64,000 nt of DNA from Branchinecta lynchi. Taxonomy: Eukaryota > Arthropoda > Branchiopoda > Anostraca > Branchinectidae. The notes under the pieces were generated by a model. It did not search any database. It saw only the letters and a program-made list of their open reading frames with translations, and was not told the DNA's origin. Where the stretch lies: positions 4,650,001 to 4,714,000 of the forward strand of contig JAKZAP010000014.1 of the NCBI GenBank assembly GCA_023053575.1, read 5' to 3'. Positions within the stretch are counted from its first letter, which is position 1. Each line of letters begins with the position of its first letter. Position numbers and translations under genes: made by a program. Positions 62,222 to 64,000 of this stretch are shown one piece after another.

Positions 62222-64000
62222 ACGAAGTGATATCTTTTGTGATGCCAGGCCAGAAGATGACAGCTCTAGCGCGCTGTTTGGTTTTGGCTATGCCAAGATG
62301 TGATAAGTGTAGCTGTCGTAGGACGTCGGGCTGTAAGGATGGGGGCACTACGACTCTTGTCCCCTTTAAGATTATTCCTTGGTTGACAACAAGTTCGTTT
62401 CTGTGATTCCAAAACGTCAAACAGCTGGAATCACACTGTCGGCGAGATAGGGGCCATCCATTGAGTATAGTGTGGCTCAATTTGCTGAATTCCGTAGAGG
62501 TTGCATTCCTGATTTTTTCCATCTTGCTGTCAGCTATTGGCAAGTTTCTGAAGAGTGTATGGACAAATACTTCGGCTTCTTTCTCACTCTCATTGTCCAG
62601 GTCAGTAGTGTGCAACCTTGACAGTGTGTCTGCCACGGGTATTTCAGACCCTGGTCTGTACACGAATTTCAAGCTATATGGCTGTATTGACAGCATCATG
62701 CGCTGCAGTCGTGGTGGCGCTTTTGATATCGGTTTTACCAGGATGCTTTCGAGAGGTTTGTGGTCTGTTGTCACTGTTACAGTTCGGCCATATATGTATT
62801 GATGGAAATGCTTGCATCCAAATACTACTGCGAGCAGTTCTTTTTCTATCTGGGAATACCGCTGCTCGGTTTCACTGAGTGAACGTGAGCCAAAAGCAAC
62901 AACATTATCGTCGACAGCTAGTACTGCACCTAGACCATGCTTTGATGCATCTACTTTGATCTCTATATATTTGCATTTGGGGTCAAAGTATGCTAAGTTG
63001 CTGCAAAGGGCTGATTTTATCTCTGCAAGAGCCTGTTCATGAGCCGGTTTCCATACGTACTCATCAGCACGTGCCAGCTCTCTGAGGCTTTTGTTCAGTG
63101 AGGACAAGTTGGGTATATACCTAGATAAGTAGTTCAGCATGCCCAGAAGTTTTTGAAGCTGCTCGCTGTTTTCAGATGGGGGCATTGCCGTAATAGCCCG
63201 AGTTTTTTCGGGGTCAGGCTTTATTCCTTCCGAAGTCAGAAGATGTCCAAAGTATGGGATGCTATCCGCGCCAAACACACATTTCTCTCGGTTGAACTTA
63301 ACATTTTTCTCACGAGCACGTTCGAGCGCTGCTTTGAGTCTTTCATCGTGTTGACTGTCATCAGCACCGCAAATGACTATGTCGTCGATTATAAGACCCA
63401 GATTAAGGTTTTCGAAAGCCTCTTCCATCTTTCTCTGGAAGTCATCTTGTGCTGAGTTGAGTCCAAAAGGGTAGCTCTTGAACTTGTAACGACCGTAAGT
63501 GGTGTTAAAGGTTGTCAAGTCGGACGATTCATCATCCAGCATCATTGACCAGAATCCACTAGTGGCATCAAGTTTGGAGAATACCTTAGCACCAGCACAC
63601 CTTTGGGCGATGCTATCAAACGTTGGGATTGGATAGTGTGGCCTTTTTAGATTCTTGTTTAAGTCCACCGGGTCCAGACATATCCGTAGGTTTCCATTTG
63701 CTTTCTCCACTATGACAATAGAATTTACCCAGTCTGTAGGCTTTGTAACTTTCTCGATGACATTCATCTGTTCCAAGCGATCGAGCTCAGCCTTTAATCT
63801 CCCCTCTAATGCGAATGGTACTCGTTTTGGGGGTTGAACTGTCGGAACGGCTCCTTCCTTCAGGGTCAACTTACACACACCAGGAAGTTCGCCAATACCC
63901 TCGAAGACATCAGCATATTTGTCAATCATGATCCTGATTCGATCAGGGGTAGGTTGCGTGGTTTGAACATCAAATATGAATTTGATGAGACCGAGATCAA
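61665..64000 (-). pseudogene. Gypsy pol: reverse transcriptase, RNase H and start of integrase
   Basis: The first Met is at 63929, but the frame stays open to the window edge (residues DLGLIKFIFDV precede it), so the true start lies outside. Order from 63929: linker; RT with VPFALEGRLKAELDRLEQMN, FSKLDATSGFWSM, YPFGLNSAQDDFQ and the catalytic box GLIIDDIVI, where Ile replaces the usual aromatic residue before I-D-D; RNase H with IKVDASKHGLGAVL, SLSETEQRYSQIEKELLAVV and TDHKPLE; H2C2 integrase finger HLSHLGIAKT...CDAC; integrase core to TSDNAPN. At the duplication junction the frame runs out of register and stops. RT and RNase H look intact; integrase is not. Confidence 0.88.

Larger units (their letters stand above)
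60566..64000 (-). mobile_element. Ty3/gypsy LTR retrotransposon, 3' part (runs off the window)
   Basis: Minus strand: pol with reverse transcriptase, RNase H and integrase, a C-terminal tail, a purine tract and a candidate short 3' LTR. Gag, protease and the 5' LTR would lie beyond 64000. Domain order RT-RH-IN identifies Ty3/gypsy. The element is inserted in family C. It is interrupted by a tandem duplication in the integrase but otherwise has few visible lesions, so it is the youngest large element here. Confidence 0.88.

Overview
This window looks like repeat-dominated intergenic DNA from an animal genome, most likely an invertebrate. The evidence is eukaryotic retrotransposon remnants of several kinds (a Ty3/gypsy pol region, an RTE-like LINE, 5'-truncated LINE 3' ends, a gag-like LINE ORF1), miniature inverted-repeat transposons with target-site duplications, a tRNA-like SINE-type repeat, long runs without open frames and no operon structure. 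I cannot assign a phylum. I found no host protein-coding gene that I would defend. All family assignments and boundaries were made by reading and comparing copies inside this window; no database search was possible.

Two non-coding repeat families dominate. Family A (about 1.0-1.15 kb when complete) begins with a palindrome (TTTTGGGATCCCAAAA), then a GTCC/GTCT run, a conserved head, an array of decaying units of about 137 bp, and a tail that repeats TTTTTGGGATCCCA before ending CCTTTGGTCTTGTT. It occurs about a dozen times, on both strands. Family B (1.4-2 kb) has the same plan: a tgtcggtctgtc run, units of about 140 bp containing GATGAAACTTGG and G-tracts, and an end with CAAGTGCCATATGAGCT. 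It occurs five times. Between them lie small inverted-repeat elements: hAT-like MITEs with exact 8-bp target duplications (21396, 23748, 31405, 39938, 40299, 58623), a palindrome-packed MITE with 3-bp duplications (6140 and 40986), a second palindrome-rich element (31803), a Harbinger-like MITE (21788) and a 1.46-kb element with perfect 31-bp ends (35401).

Layout. 1-5.4 kb: family A copies. 5.4-8.8 kb: an inverted pair around a MITE, then family B. 9-16 kb: degenerate repeats, a tandemly duplicated coding-like fragment (11.5-12.4 kb) and more family A. 16.2-21.1 kb: family C, broken by a LINE ORF1 element that is itself broken by family A. 21-25 kb: MITEs, a LINE 3' end and family A. 26-27.5 kb: family A head to head. 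28.7-31 kb: family K split by family B. 31.4-32.2 kb: two MITEs. 33.6-37.3 kb: family B containing a foldback element containing a TIR transposon. 38 kb: tRNA-like repeat. 39.9-42.8 kb: a cluster of hAT-like MITEs with a second MITE and a LINE inserted in them. 44.6-47.8 kb: family B on both strands. 48.5-53 kb: family A copies, one split by the RTE-like LINE. 54-59 kb: second copies of families K, M, I and J plus two LINE 3' ends. 59.4-64 kb: an inverted second copy of family C, then a Ty3/gypsy element on the minus strand that runs off the window.

The nesting gives a relative chronology: families A, B, C, G, I and K were hosts for later insertions, and families A, B and I were also inserters. 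The only long open protein frame is the gypsy pol ORF, and even that is broken by a near-identical 323-bp tandem duplication in its integrase.
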